Shown here one piece after another: positions 12,101 to 25,689 of a stretch of DNA of 64,000 nt. The notes under the pieces were generated by a model, which ran no database searches, was not told where the DNA came from, and worked only from the letters and a program-made list of their open reading frames with translations. This stretch comes from Ascaris suum (lineage: Eukaryota; Nematoda; Chromadorea; Rhabditida; Ascarididae), in the NCBI GenBank assembly GCA_013433145.1, contig CM024169.1, positions 5,890,001 to 5,954,000 on the forward strand. The letters are read 5' to 3'. Every line of letters begins with the position of its first letter. Positions within the stretch are counted from its first letter, which is position 1. The position numbers were made by a program, and so were the translations under genes.

Positions 12101-15100
12101 TCGCGGATCACCTCACATTCCTTCTTTGGTTGCTTTCACTTTTAAATTCAACAAAATCCTTTAGCTGTCACTAATAACAGAATTAATGTGAACGTTATTT
12201 TCATTCGGCGGTTTCGCCACTACCGACCAGTAAGACTTTCGAAATTGAAACTGATTAAAGCGCTGCAATTAGTTCAGCATTTAATGCCTTATTCCATCGG
12301 TTTCTTCAACAACAAACGAAAGTACACTTCAAAAATTGAAGTCTAAAGCATGTGATATGTTTTATGAAGTTTCCAACTTTTCTTCCACCTAAAAAATACG
12401 CGTTCCTGATAAGTGTATCTTGAGGCTGAAAGATCAGAGATTATTAGAGTGACCACAACAATTATCACATCTGGATGACGATTCTGATGATGTCCAGAAA
12501 GTTTTGCATCTTGCTATAGGGAGAAAGTTTCCGACAATGAATCATTTTTGAATGCACATTTGGTCAAATGACTGTTTGCGCAACAAAGTTCGACCTTTTG
12601 TGGAATAATCAATTATAACGAATCATAAATGAAATAAAGTGGAAAAGTTGCTGAGAATGTGGAACGATATGCGCTTTTGCCACAGTGTCTATCAGACCAA
12701 CCGCTTTCATAAATTAACGACGTGGTGAGATTCAAGTGGTCAGATAATTGTTGACTTGACCGGCACAAAAAGCGTGCAGTTTCTGGGCACATTTAAATAT
12801 CCGTACCTGCATTTAGCTTCACTTGAAGGTTTGTTTAGGCGGTCAGCGTATAGTACAGTACATAAACACCAAGGTATATCATTCAGTTTCATCACTCGAG
12901 TAATAATAAATATTACAGACGGGACAAGCAAACAAACAAACAGACTACTCTTCGCATACGCGTGATATCATTGCAATGCACCTTGCATATGGAAATTTGA
13001 TTTCGTAAGTGGGGTATCATTCAGTAGGAATAGAAACAGTGAGTAAATTGTAGCAACAAGTAGATATATGCTTGCAGTAGTAATTATGTCATTACTTATA
13101 AACAGTAATTACAGTACGCTAGTGGATGCACTGAAACAACGCACTTCATCGTAATGGAGTTGCTGGGAAAGAATCTTTCCGAACTGCGGCGTCGAGAGTC
13201 ATCGCAACGATTTTCATTGCAAACGGTGGTGATGTGTGGAATACAGGCTGTTGATGCGATTAAAACTGTACACGACGCCGATTTCATTCACAGGTTGTAA
13301 TGTACTATTTTATAACATAAGACAATGATGGCGATATCCATTTCATATAGCGATTGATTCACAACTGTTATAAAGCTAAGGTTATTAACAATGATTGTTA
13401 CTGGTAAACTTCAAATGTGATGGAATGCACGATTCTGACGTAATTTAATCACCGACGGGATGGAAATTTAGGAAATATAGAACATAAGGACAATTGTGCC
13501 AGAAAAAAATGCTTTCTTGTGAAAAATTGTGAGGCGATTTGCAGATTTCGCCAATTCCCCATTGGATCATATTTTTATCTTTGTATTAGAATGCGAAATA
13601 TAAAGCTTTTGCATCTTAGAAATACAAGAAATGCAATCCAACAACGAATACTTTTTAGAGATATAAAGCCATCGAACTTTTGCATTGGAATACAAAGAAC
13701 AACTAGACGCACTATTTATTTGTTGGATTTTGGGATGGTTCGACGGTTTCGTCGTAAAAGTGGTGAAGAGCGCAAAAAGAGAGATTTCGCAGGATTTCGT
13801 GGGACACTGAGATATGCTTCATTCAATGTTCACCTCGGCAAGGAACAGGTCTGTATTGTTGTAACAAAAATAAGCGCCAATACCGCGAAGGATTCTGTCG
13901 TCTTTCCACTTTCTCTCTCCTTCCATACTAACACCCAGCAATCACCCTTCATATGACTCATACATGGGATTACTAACTAAAGGTCATAGTTAAGATTTCC
14001 ATTCCGATTGAAGCGGTATTTTCAAATGGCCATAAACCACAAAATTTGCCTTAGATAGGGAGCACAATGTCTTTTTCAACAGCTGAAAACGAATCGAACA
14101 TAACAGTTGCAATGCCCGTTTGAAAATAGTTCCTTTGGCTTATAGCTTCAATAAGTGACACAGCATTTAAGTGTTGTAATATAAGATTGATCTCATTGGT
14201 ATTAAGCGCTTTTCACTGCCATCAAATGGAAGGCATTTCACATATATCTCTTTTAAGGATTATTTACTTTAACAGCTGAATATCACATGCTAACGATTAG
14301 ATTATGGATGTGCGCAGATCCTAGCATCCAAAGAATCATGCTCTCATCGATGTTATGCACAGACATTTCTTTCATTACCGTTCGCAATGTTTTTTTTTTT
14401 TTCAAAACGTTTATAATTAAGGGAGAATATGGTGATAAAGCACCTAAGCATCCATAAGCAAATAAACGCTTCACCTGACAGTCATTTGTGCTTGCATTAG
14501 AATCCCTCTCCTTTCCGTATAATTTCTCACTATCCTTCTTTCATGCCTCAGAAAATTCAAAATTCTGCTTTCCTAATGCAACATACAGCTGTACATCATT
14601 TATTAAGTATGCTACATCGGATGCTGTTATTTTAAGAAGATATAGCTATGTTTGATGCATTGTTGTATTCAGACTCCGACTGATGACTTCATAAGTTTAT
14701 ACTATTCGTTTGTTGAATTAGGAGAAGGTTCATTGCCATGGAAATCGACGAAAAATTCGGAAGAAGTGAAAACACTGAAGCTAAATACATCTTTCGACGA
14801 TTTCTGCAAGTAAGGAAATAAATGTTCGCTGCTAAATACCACAACTGTTGTTGGTTCCACGCTTTCGGTTGAACATTTTCGAAGTGCAGTGATATTTCAG
14901 TTGGCATTCTTTGAAGTATTCATTGAAATCAGAAGACAGTTGCCACTTATTTTTATTGCTCATCCAATCAATTACAATGTGATAGTGTAACTGCAGTGAA
15001 AGTAACCGTAACTCTTCAGCATATCCGAAAAATAAACATTGTATACCTTATATTACAATGCGCCACTAATCAGTGAATTAGTTGCCAGAGTGAGTAAAAG

Positions 15101-16523
15101 GATGCCCACAACCATTTAGTTCATTCTTTATATAAGAGCGAAAATATAGTTGATATATGTTCGATGATCGTAAGTGGAATAGGCGTTTTAAAATGGTGCC
15201 ACATGTTTAAATGGACTTTTGCAGGCACTTACCGAAAAATTTCCATGAGTTTCTAGAGTACCTATTACAACTGCTTGAAAAGAATCACCTTCTCGATTAT
15301 GATAATTTGAAGCAAATTTTACGGGTAATTTTTTTGGAATTTCTTGCATTTTGATGCCTTTTCTTTCTTTTCCTCTCTCTTCTAAGAATCGTTAGCGAAT
15401 AAGCCTCCGTAACACTACTGAAATTGGCTAAATATCATATAGGATAAATGTGCAAAGCGATTTTGTTGTCTACTTCTACTGATCATCTCCCGTTTGTTTT
15501 AATTTTTCGAATTTGGAGTAAGTAGCCAGTAGTTGACGTGCCGATATATTCCTTACTGAGGCGCATTGAATACACCGTTCGATAGGTAATATTACTCTAC
15601 ATCATTCGATGAGGGAACTGTCAACTTTGTACTCGTTTTTGAGTGCCAACAGTCTGCTGCATAGAGTTTTTTGTTGAAAATGATTGCAATATGCAAAGAA
15701 CGATGAAAGTTGTGTAAGTGGCTTCGTAAGCTGTTTGTATGGCCGTCCTGGCGACTCAATTCAGGGAACTGTTAACTTCAATCAATTTCCATGTTTCTGA
15801 TTTTTCCTACAGAAGGTCGTTGATTTTTGGCGAACATAACTCATCTCAGAGTTGATCAGTTTAAAAGAGTTTCTTAGTCGAATGGTAGTTTTGTGCTTTC
15901 CAAGTGTATAGTTTTTGGAGGGATTGCGTGGATCACAAGTGTATAAAAGTTTCCTCAAAACGTAAAAATTTTCACTTTCATTGAATATTTTGATGAATAT
16001 GTTAATAATTCTTATTATTGTGGAATGCACGGGTAAAAGTAGGCTAGCAGCGACGCAATTTCATTATCGAATGTCACAAATGAACAAATTTTGTGCATCT
16101 GAAGAGTTACAAGTAGTGGAAGTGAATCGAAGGCACTTAGGCAAATCAACTCAAATTCAACGATTTATTCTGATTTATTTCAGCTTGATAGGATAATAAG
16201 CAGTTCAAAGTGATCGTTGAAGTATTGCTGATTTCAAAAAAAAGTTCCAGTATTAATCGTACATTCTTTGGGTATCTATTTCGAAATCTTGTAAGTCATA
16301 ACTACTTAGCACTAGCGGAACTGAAAACAACCACAAAACTAGGCAGAATGATGCAACCTTTCTTATCCAATCAAGGACACTTTCCTATCTGCTGCAACAG
16401 AAAATTGTCTATTTCCAGAAAAATTTACCGCCTAATTTCAATGAAGCTAAAGCTCCATTTGATTGGGAAATCATCGATCATAGCGTTGATGCGGTAACAA
16501 CGCACGATTCGCAAAGGATTTAA
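9175..16523 (+). CDS. TTBK/CK1-family protein kinase with Lys-rich N-terminal extension (5' end not found)
   Basis: Exons: 9175-9379, 9828-10127, 10766-10822, 11216-11332, 12012-12128, 13115-13293, 13659-13848, 14673-14809, 15225-15324, 16419-16523 (stop TAA 16521-16523). All phases agree; about 500 residues are visible. Kinase motifs in order: Gly loop GGGGFGQIY, catalytic Lys in AAVKAI, alphaC Glu in MVLEQIVLVKL, hinge region FIVMELLG, catalytic loop HRDIKPSNF, LLDFG, then the CK1/TTBK-type GTLRYASFNVH replacing the usual APE segment, DDFISLYYSFVELGEGSLPW, and a closing FDWE. All catalytic residues are present, so it is probably active. Nematodes carry a large expansion of this Ser/Thr kinase family, often germline or sperm expressed (established knowledge). 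The first three exons encode about 190 Lys/Ser-rich residues of no recognised domain. Exon 10766-10822 is short and least certain. No start codon was found at or after 9175, so one or more 5' exons are missing. Confidence 0.9.
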
Positions 16524-19500
16524 AACGTTTCTTAATTATATAAAGTCATGAAATGTGAATAAGTAATGCATTTAAAAACAGCACCCCCCAATGCGATGAA
16601 CGCACGTTCTTTGGTTGTCTCCAATGCTCATTGCTTATGCGCACGACTTATGAGTGCCTTCTTCAAAGTCTTTCTCTTTGCTGCTAGATTATAATATAGG
16701 TGTACATGATTAACCTGGAGTAACAGGGGAGAAGAATTATGAGTAAGTAAAATGTGCAAATAAATGCGATATGAAAAAAGATCTTAATGTGGTCATTTCT
16801 TATGTTCGATGCTACAAAAGAATCCTTGGCTAGGCTAACGTTTAGGTAGTATTATTTCTCGTTTTATAGATGACTTGACATGCTTACTACTTCATTAGCG
16901 AATCATTGTATGTATATGATTGAATGGTTTTCCATGATTGCAAACGTGAGTATTCCGTAATCAAATCACTAAATTAAATTCCTTATCGGATAGTATCGAA
17001 ATTAGTAGGAATTGAATCTGAAATGCTGCATTATTGCACTAATATTGCACTAAATATTTGCAGTATATAGGAATTGATAATCGCTTAAAACCCTTTTTAC
17101 CGTCGCTCACGAGAAAAGTACTCGAGAATGATGTTTCTCACTGCACTTCAAGAAAGCCGAAACGCGCTGTTTACTCTGAGAGTGCATTATGAGACTTTCA
17201 TTGTTTTGTTCGTTATCATATTATCATAGAACGATTTATGCCTTTCTCAGTGCAGAGAATCTTATCTGCTATCACTTCCATCCTTGGTACCATCACCAAC
17301 AACCACCATCACCATCACCACTCCTACTGTCATTGTAATCCGAACGGTAAATTTCTTTCAAGAATTTTTAGAATGCCGAAAAACCCAAGCTAATAAGGGA
17401 GGGAAATATTTGGTTCAATCTTGGGTGATGGTTATATTAAGAGTTCGGATATAACAAGGGCTGAGATGGTGGTTGAGTTGAATTAAGGAACATCCGTAAA
17501 TTGCTCTCTTATCGATCCAGTGTAAACACATTGTCTCATCATCGTCAAAGTCGATGTTTATATTCTACTGTGTTGGATTTCATTAAAGTACTCTTGCTAG
17601 AGGGGTAAATTAACCAAAGATCACTGGATGGAACATTCAATGTTTTCGCTGAAAACTTATAAACACGTCGCACTGATATTTCATTTCACTGTCCCTCTCA
17701 GTTCAGCAGTTTCGGATCGAATTTTTCATCTGATTCGATTACACAGCTAACATACTTCCTCGTAATGCACCTTCTGAATTAAATTCAAAGAATGCAAACA
17801 GTGATAAAAGTTAAGGTTTTTGTGCTTTTTTATTAGGGTTCATTTGCATTGAGCAAAGTGAATGAGGAGTAGCGAACGGACACCGTGTGAATAAAGAGGA
17901 AGAGTGACGTGAAGTTCAATCCGTAATGAAATTTAAGAGAACTATTATCTTAAAGAGAGCACGCATTTCGCATTCTCCTCTTATTTGCTGTTAAATATTC
18001 GTCTAATTTATATATATTTGCTATATGATTGCATGTTGAATAAAATTTGTTCTCTAATTTACATTCTAAGACGTAAAACTGAAGGAAGTAAAGATTTAAG
18101 TAAATGTGCTTAATGAAATTCGCAAAATTTAGGTGAATGTGTTTAGAAATTATGCAAAAAGAGGAAAACTTACTTAGCAAATACTAAACACTTAGGGTAT
18201 AGGGTAGTCTGCTGCGTATCATTGATGCAAGTTTAATTTTTGAATTTAAATGATACCAAAATAGTATCGAGATAGCGTTACTCACCAAAAGAATTTCCGT
18301 CGATGGTCAATAGAAGTCGAAGTTTGGCGATTGTTCACAATTTTGGCTACACGTCGCAAACGATGAATCAGATCTCCATAAAGTCAGTCAAATGGGTTTG
18401 ACGAACTGTTAAAATATTGGGCGAACGAGAGGGCACCATGGTACTCAGCATTTCCGAAAAGATGGCAAGTATTAATTCTTCGACCTCACCTCCTGCTGTT
18501 CCACATCCTGTTCAGGGCGCCAGTCCTCCCAAAGACGACACCGACAAAGTACTGATTATATGTTTGACTGAATTTGGCTTGGATTGATCGCGAGTGAAAT
18601 ACTCCTTTGCATAAAATACTGCTTCGTCATTATTAAAAAATGCGGGTATGGATTTAAATGAAGCCTCAACCATTTTCGTAAAAGAAAATGTGTGGAGATG
18701 CAATTTCATAAAATGCGAACATAGCGTGAAGCGCCATATCACAATTACTTCATCATTGTCTTTCCCTTTCTTGTAACATTTCAACCGTTAATACTGCAAT
18801 CCTAGTGATTAGAAATTTTTAAGTCTCGAGCAATGGCTGACGGTGAGATATTTGAGAATATTTCCATCACTTCAAGGCTTGAAATAGCGTATTTCAAGTT
18901 TCCATGGACTGTAGCAACTGCCGCGTAAGATTCGTTCGCTAGGGATCATAGGCGCATTTTGCACGCTAGTCGCATCCACAAAATTTTCATTCCGCATGCT
19001 CGAATTGCAAAAAAATTAGTCTTTTCTCCGCGAAGGTTTCTTCGAGCTAAGCATTTATATATGTGACAACGAATTTATATAATTCATTTATGTTCCACAT
19101 ATGCTTCGCGTATACATTTTACGCTTCAAATGCCTTTGATGAAGAGATTTCATCCGAAACACTTATTTGTGAAATTTCTTAATTGCCACCGTATATAAAT
19201 TCAGTTCATGAAAAAGAAGTCCTTCTTGTGATTCAACGATAGAAACAATAGAGTCATCGAAGAGAGAGCAACATAGCACTGTCCAACTGAACTGCATGAA
19301 GATGCAACACCGAAAAGCGATCATTAGACGCGAATGCAGCCATAACTGGTAACAACACAAATCGCAACATTTGACACGCTCAACAAAAGAATAAGCTAGC
19401 TGTTACCAAGCTCACTTCATAAATCAATTTCATTAACAGGTATGGAAAGGAAAGCTAGGTAATCCCAAAATCAAAGCATGACAGCAGCGAGTGAAGGAGG

Positions 19501-20227
19501 TCATAAGTTTCTAAGAAGAGTGTCCATGACGAAATGAAAGAAATCGACGTTGAAATCCGAGTTACCAAGAATGGCATAGAAGGGCTCCATTTCCCTACTG
19601 GCCATTCGCAATCTTAGTTCTCTTTCCCTATTGGCCGTAGACGGGTTAAAGGAAGTTGTTCTCTTTCAAGTGAATTAACTTAAAACGATTGGAACGTCGA
19701 CGGATCAAGCAATGGGCACTGAAGTTTCGGCACCTTCATGGCTGTCACCTTGGAAAAATTAACTCCGGGCTGAATTCACTCTACTTGTATACAGCATTTC
19801 GCTTGGTAAACGGTGCAGAATAACTCTACAAATGATACCTTCCCTCAGTCTCTCGCATAAGCACGCGAGCACACGATACCTATTTCAGTTCATAGTCCAC
19901 GACCCCAGAAAGCTTCATAATCAAAGAAAGAAACTATTAATCGCGTCGCTTTTTGGAGTATCTCTTGAAAGACAGCTGGAGGATATTTGATGATCAATTT
20001 TATGCAAAAGCTTCGGAATATTCAATTAAAAGAGCATACACTCAGCTGATTTAAGACACCCCAAGTGTATGGCTGGTAAGGTATCAAAGATTAAGCCGTA
20101 TTGCATGACACGATTTAAGTACATTTGGAATTGAGCATTTGCGAGATTGATGAATACACACTGATTGAAACCACTCCCCTTGTATCCCCCATCGCATGCA
20201 AGATGATCTCTGACTGAATGTAGTTTC
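16524..20227. other. Intergenic spacer between convergent kinase and PDZ genes
   Basis: Region between the 3' end of the plus-strand kinase gene and the 3' end of the minus-strand PDZ gene. No open frame here carries a recognisable domain or matched splice sites. It includes a His/Thr-like low-complexity trinucleotide patch at about 17285-17325 (ACC/ATC repeats). I see nothing else supportable. Confidence 0.5.
16759..16764 (+). terminator. Candidate polyadenylation signal of kinase gene
   Basis: AATAAA hexamer 236 nt after the kinase stop codon, the first perfect hexamer I found on the + strand downstream. Position only; no cleavage-site evidence. Confidence 0.35.
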
Positions 20228-23200
20228 CTAGTGCTGTCCTTTCTTCACCCGTTTCAATGATTTTGCATCAAAATCACTGGCAATTGGTATTTCGACGGTG
20301 GAGTCGCAAATTTGAATTGAGCGTTGTCCTTCTGCTGAACTATTGCCACTCTTTCGCAAAATTGGACGCATTGGAGGCGCCGACTGTGATGACAATGATC
20401 GATGCACTTGCAACTGCAGTGTACTTTAGTTATGCGATAGTGCATATTGATGAAAAGCTTTTTAAGCTTATAAGAGGATGACTGCTCTCTTTTCCATGAA
20501 AATGAGAGATGACTCTGTATAAAATTATAGGTGGTGTCATTCGCAGTCTTAAAGTTAATTTTTGAGGAATTTGTCTTTGAATTTAGATCGAACTCATATC
20601 AGTGGATGGATATCGCTAAATTTATTAGTCTGATGGCTTTTAGCTCATGACTTCTCATAACGCCAAAGAATGCTAAGAAATCGGCAGGAAAAGGGAAGAA
20701 AGGAACTCGGTTCATTCGCATCAGTAAGCACTATAGATTCTAGAGCTGACCTGTCTCCTCGCAATTTCGACTACGTCCTCGGGCATATCCTCGCCTTCGT
20801 CCTCATCACTGTCAACTGCAGCCTCTACCGATAAGCATGCCTACAAACCTGCATTACTTGCTGCATTAATTCATCCTTACTCTAAAAGCAACAGTACAGT
20901 AAAACACAGCACAACGCTAGTCATAAAAAGTAACTCCTTATCTGCTCTGTTCTAACTTCACCTGGGAAGAAACAGATTTTCTCCGACGCAATGTGTCACA
21001 ACGATCTTTCCGCGAATCCACTGCAACATTTCATCGGTATCGGAAATATGAGCGTCAAAATGAGAGTGACGGATGAGGACTGGAGAGGGAGAGGGAAGGA
21101 GGGAAGGCAAACGAAGGAGGAAACGAAGGGGAAAAAAAAAGCAAAGTCCAGAAATAGAATGCAAATATTTTCTGTTTAATGCGCTCATTGGACCAAATGC
21201 CTCAGGAAGTATCCATTCTAGATTTTACTATTTTTTATACTTCCTAACGTTGTTGTAAAAGCGGACAGTCGTAAAGCTCAGTAATATTCTGCAGAAAGAA
21301 GAAAGAGGGTAAATGTGAATGGAATCTAAAATTATTGTCAACATGCACTCACATATCCACGTTTCTCAATCCCTTCCATAATCCAGTATGTAAGCATCGT
21401 CTTACTCGATACTGCATGTCCATCCACTTCACTTAAATAATATTTATGTGCAAGAATATGATGGAGAAGCAAAGAAATAAAATCGGCGATGCTGGGAGAT
21501 TGATAAAAAGCAGTTTTAAGGGAGAGATATTAAAGTCATTTACAATCAGTTTTCTACTCGAGTCTGGAAAATCACAAATGAAAAATGCACCTAAACGATT
21601 CTCTAATTTAATTAATTGCCTCATCTGCTATCGACTGCCTTTCAAAAGGAGAAATTGAGAAACTCATCGCTCCAACAGCAAGAATGATCAAATAAAGCGC
21701 GAATAACCACACCACTTATTGATAGTAAAATATAGTATAAAAGACGGGCATTTGATATTCTAAATCCCAATATTCAATACTCCACTCATCCCTCTAAATA
21801 ATCGCCCTTAAATTGTGTGCAATATTCAACGCTGTCATATTTCATGGATACCTAACCGTATAATATCACTCGAGTGTAAATGTACGGCAGCGAGACTGTC
21901 CTGATTTGTGCGACTGATTTGCAATCGCTCTTTTGCATCGTATGCGACTTGTAATCCCAACAGTTCGCTTTCTTCATCATTATCATCGTCGAAATTGTTC
22001 ACCACAAGACGCACCTGCAAGCACTATACCTTGAGATATCCGCAATTCGACCTGAAGAAGTGCTAAGGATGTCAGCGCTCAAGATTAAACTACAGCTCGC
22101 TTCTTTGATGCAGACAGCAATTAAACTCACCACTAAGTTTGAGTGATGATATCAGTTCGCAATTAAAATATGCTAGAATGCCTACAATGAGTTGTTATGA
22201 GGACTGTTTACATTTGGACGAGAGGGAGATCGGGTAGAGGTTCTGAAGTCTCTGGAGAACTTACTTCAAGTTTCGGTCGTTTTAATCAACGTTGCAACCT
22301 ACCGAATACAACTGAATGGCACGCATCACTTTGGGATCGTTTTTAATCGTGAGCGTCTCTACTGTTGTGCCCTTACATTGACATATCGAGAACGCCCGCC
22401 GTCGGAACGTAACGCTCGCTTTCTGAAAGAGGAAACAGATCCCCGACATTTGCGCCTTTCATCTCCAAAAAATTCTATCAGAAAGTGGAAAACACATTAT
22501 GGAAGACATTACCACCAGCATAGGCGAACATTAAAGGAGGATATGTGGGAGTGGTGAATGGTAAAGGAGGATAAAGGAAGGATAATCTTCGAAAAAAGGA
22601 ATGTGTAAATTTTGACGTGTTAGGTTTCCCAATACTTCCTATCGCGTTGCCAGCCGCATTGTTGTAAATAACGCCATAAACGGACACATACATACACGCA
22701 AAGATGATGGAATAGGAGGAAAGTGCATTTTGCATTGTAATGCAAATATCAATAATAAGGCTGGAGTGGATACCGTCGTTGGCTGTCTCATAGCTGCATC
22801 AAGGTCTTCCCACGTGTTGACAACCTTTCCATCGATTGCGACGATCGTGTCGCCCACTGCCGCTTTGCTAACTGATTGGCAACGAGGTTCGATATAGATT
22901 ATCTAAACCTTTTTCAATGCCAAAAATCAGTTCCAAATCAGCAAGGTGAAGACTAAACGAATAATACTAAATAAGCATACTTGCCTCTTTTGAACGCAAT
23001 TCGCTGAGCTCTTCAGCCACAGGCAGAATTGTTCCCTGCACGTGGTGATGCCTCCAACGAAACAAATGCACGCATGCATATAGCGCGTGCGTTGCTTGCG
23101 ATCATCCGCGCGCCCACTTCCAATATTTCATCACGCGTTACGCGTGAGCGAGGTCGCATCTAGTGCTCATCGTACCAAAGTGCAATAATTTGTTGGTGTT

Positions 23201-25689
23201 ATTTAAGAAAAACGCAGGTCAACAGTGCTTTGAATTCTAATAAATGCTTTTGTGCATCGTATCTGTGACATCTACGTGACGCATATGTGTGTGTCTGTGT
23301 GAGAGGTGCCCCGACTTTAGCTATTGTCTTACGAGGAGTATGCCAAGGAGTTTAAAATACGAATGTGTGTTCTGTGAGAGTGAATGGGAAAAGCTCATTC
23401 GGCTGGTGGGTCACGGCCAGTGCGTTCTAACAAACTAAATGTGTTAATGGTGCAGTTTAATAAACTAATCCTGCCTTCCTTTTACTGATATCAGCAACTG
23501 TCCGATAGTACTTGTCACCGCTAAGTTGATCCGCAAACTTGAAAATTGAAACCTCATTCTCCTATGGTCGTATAGGATATTAACTAACATTTAAAATCAA
23601 ACTTACTCTCCGATGGTTGACTAAATGCTTAAAAGTGAATTAACGACGTGTCTTTTCTCAGCATTTCTCAGCAACTCTGATACTAGTAACATTAGTCAGG
23701 CATCGAGAAAATTTAAATACCGCACTGCTTTACTAGTTATTTCAAATATGCGATCAGATTATGCGTGAAGACTTGTTTCGGATGTTTTTCATGAACACAA
23801 CGAGAATTTTTTGAAAAAATTAGCGCCTATTTTAAATTTTTATCAACGTTTCTCACGTATATCATCACATCAGTTTGTTAAGCAATTGCTCCACGTGAGT
23901 GGTAAAATATAGCGTGATATAATGAGAGCTTTCGATAGCAAAAATGTTTTTTAGATACAACGAATAGTAAAGAAAGCACCAGTTATGCTGTCTTTACTGT
24001 TCTATTTATCTCTTTTTTGCAGTATGGAGACGCATTTAAAATGATGAACACTGCGAAAATCTCAACTGAATTAAAATGCATAATTCATGAATACTACAAA
24101 TCATTCATACTTAACACTTGAGCTCGACCTGGAGCTAATTCAAATAAGCGATTGAGCAGAGTGGGTTGGATTAGGTTGCAGACTTTCTGACAGTTCATAT
24201 CCATAAACCGAAAGGACTACAACACATTACATTTAGTTGACTGATGAAATGTAAGAGTAATGAGGCAATGAAATCAAATGAACTATGCCAATTTTGTGGC
24301 GTCAGTCCATTCTGTTCGATTGGGTGGCTGATCAGATGAACGCCAGAAAAGGATCGAAACGACGGACCATAAATGCAGGCATCGAAGCAAACAAACAATG
24401 GCACTTACTAGAATCTAAATATCGAAGTGCGATGCGGTACATGATAAGATCACTTGGTAAACAATAAATCAAAAGTTACCTTTAAAGAGGATTTTTTAAT
24501 GCGCATTCTGAACGGTTTACTCAGGGTTAGTGTTTCCTGAAAACATTTGTGAGTGCAGTTTGGTATTAAATCTTGAAGCTTGACTGATTTAATTCGTGCA
24601 TATTCACACTGCTGATGCACGAAACTGGGAAAAAGAAGTCCGCGCGCTAACAAACCACTGCAGCGATATGCCAGAGATTGAATAAATTCCCAGACAAAGA
24701 GTTAAAAGATGGATGACACCAGCACTAAAGAGTCCATATATAAGCTAACGTCATGATAGTAGGGCATCTAAAAGGATGACAAGCATCTATTGATGACCCA
24801 TCAACTCAAGATATACAAATCCATTATAGGCATTGATCTGGGGCGAAGATAGGTCCTTCATGCGATATTTTCATTTAACACTAAGTCTGTCCATCTCCTA
24901 GTTAAATAAAATTAATCAGTCATTCGCGCCAACTGAGCACAGGACTCCGCCATGATCACCTTCCCACGAGAGGCGAAGGTTCATCTGAAAATGTGGTCCC
25001 GCAATGTAAGGGATCGCTCCTCCGTTTATCCAATGCCTCAAAACCAGCTCATAAAGGTGCTGTATTTGTAACAATTAGGCCCCAAGTTCGTTACCTTTTT
25101 CTTCCAGAGCAATCCCCTGCTCGATATAACCATCAAATGCGTCACAAGGGAAGAAAACGTCTGCAGATGCGTTTTCGTACTACTGGTAATGTTCACGGGA
25201 AGATAGTCCAATGTACAAGTAGCTCAAGATGCAGGTGCCAAGGTAACTGCTACATTACTGTTGCACTGTTCGGGTCATGAAATGGTACACGGTTACTGGT
25301 TCTGTATACTACTTTACAACCATCTGCGGTTCATTGAAAAATCTCCATTCGCAGCTCCAGGCAATTAGAGCTTGCTCGTCGAATCCTACTGTCGAGTGGT
25401 CTAATGCCGGAGCTTTCCAAATTTCTGGACAACAACACACATATACAGAATTTATGCGGAACACGTGTCAAGTTGGCACATGTGTTAAGTCATGCCAACT
25501 CCGTGTGTGAAGTCAAGCACAGATATCCACGTATTTTCGCTAGCATACACACACTGCTGCGCAGAGCAATCTAAGGGACAAATTCATAAAAGATACCATC
25601 ATAACGCGAAAATCCTCCCCTTCCTTTTCCCGTCGAGGCTGCTCTTGCCCCGACCCTTTCGACGACTCGCTAGTATCGCTTTCAACCAT
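20228..25689 (-). CDS. Two-PDZ-domain scaffold protein
   Basis: Exons read right to left: 25597-25689 (ATG 25689), 22985-23035, 22774-22902, 22303-22422, 21857-22014, 21353-21431, 21249-21288, 20962-21079, then either 20825-20879 or 20751-20840 plus 20228-20413 (TAG). PDZ1 spans exons 2-4: IIYIEPRCQSVSKAAVGD, TIVAIDGKVVNTWEDLDAAM, then KASVTFRRR. PDZ2 follows in exons 5-7: LLGLQVAYDAKERLQISR, DSLAAVHLHSSDIIREVDG, SSKTMLTYWIMEGIEKRGY. The layout resembles nematode multi-PDZ (mpz-type) proteins; PDZ domains bind C-terminal peptides and build signalling complexes. The tail is acidic (DSDEDEGEDMPEDVVEIARR), then Ser- and basic-rich, ending VKKGQH. Exon 1 is joined by phase and style only; it encodes a hydrophilic 31-residue start. 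The exon 2 donor is GCAAGT. Exon 8 ends in a phase that fits exon 20825-20879 but not 20751-20840, so the 3' structure is unresolved. Confidence 0.78.
24952..25574 (+). CDS. Unrecognised 140-aa protein, four exons, nested in PDZ gene intron
   Basis: Exons 24952-25056, 25108-25185, 25223-25242 and 25355-25574 (TAA 25572-25574). Phases fit (0, 0, 2) and the total is 423 nt, 140 residues plus stop. The start is preceded by a stop in frame and by an AG acceptor-like site 9 nt upstream (GAGCACAG). Second intron acceptor is strong (TTTTTCTTCCAG). The protein begins MITFPREAKVHLKMWSRN, has a Cys-containing stretch DITIKCVTREENVC, and ends with an amphipathic, probably helical segment: QLELARRILLSSGLMPELSK, then THIQNLCGTRVKLAHVLSHA and FASIHTLLRRAI. 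I do not recognise the family. Introns are tiny (51, 37 and 112 nt), unlike those of the neighbours. The 20-nt third exon is the weakest piece; the 37-nt intron before it is unusually short. It lies antisense within the first intron of the PDZ gene, ending 22 nt from that gene's first exon. Chance open frames are the alternative. Confidence 0.55.

Noticed and set aside
23142..23159. Possible mini first exon of the PDZ gene (Met-Arg-Pro-Arg-Ser-Arg)
   Set aside because: In phase, but only 18 nt with a poor donor; the exon at 25597-25689 is longer, in phase and better flanked.
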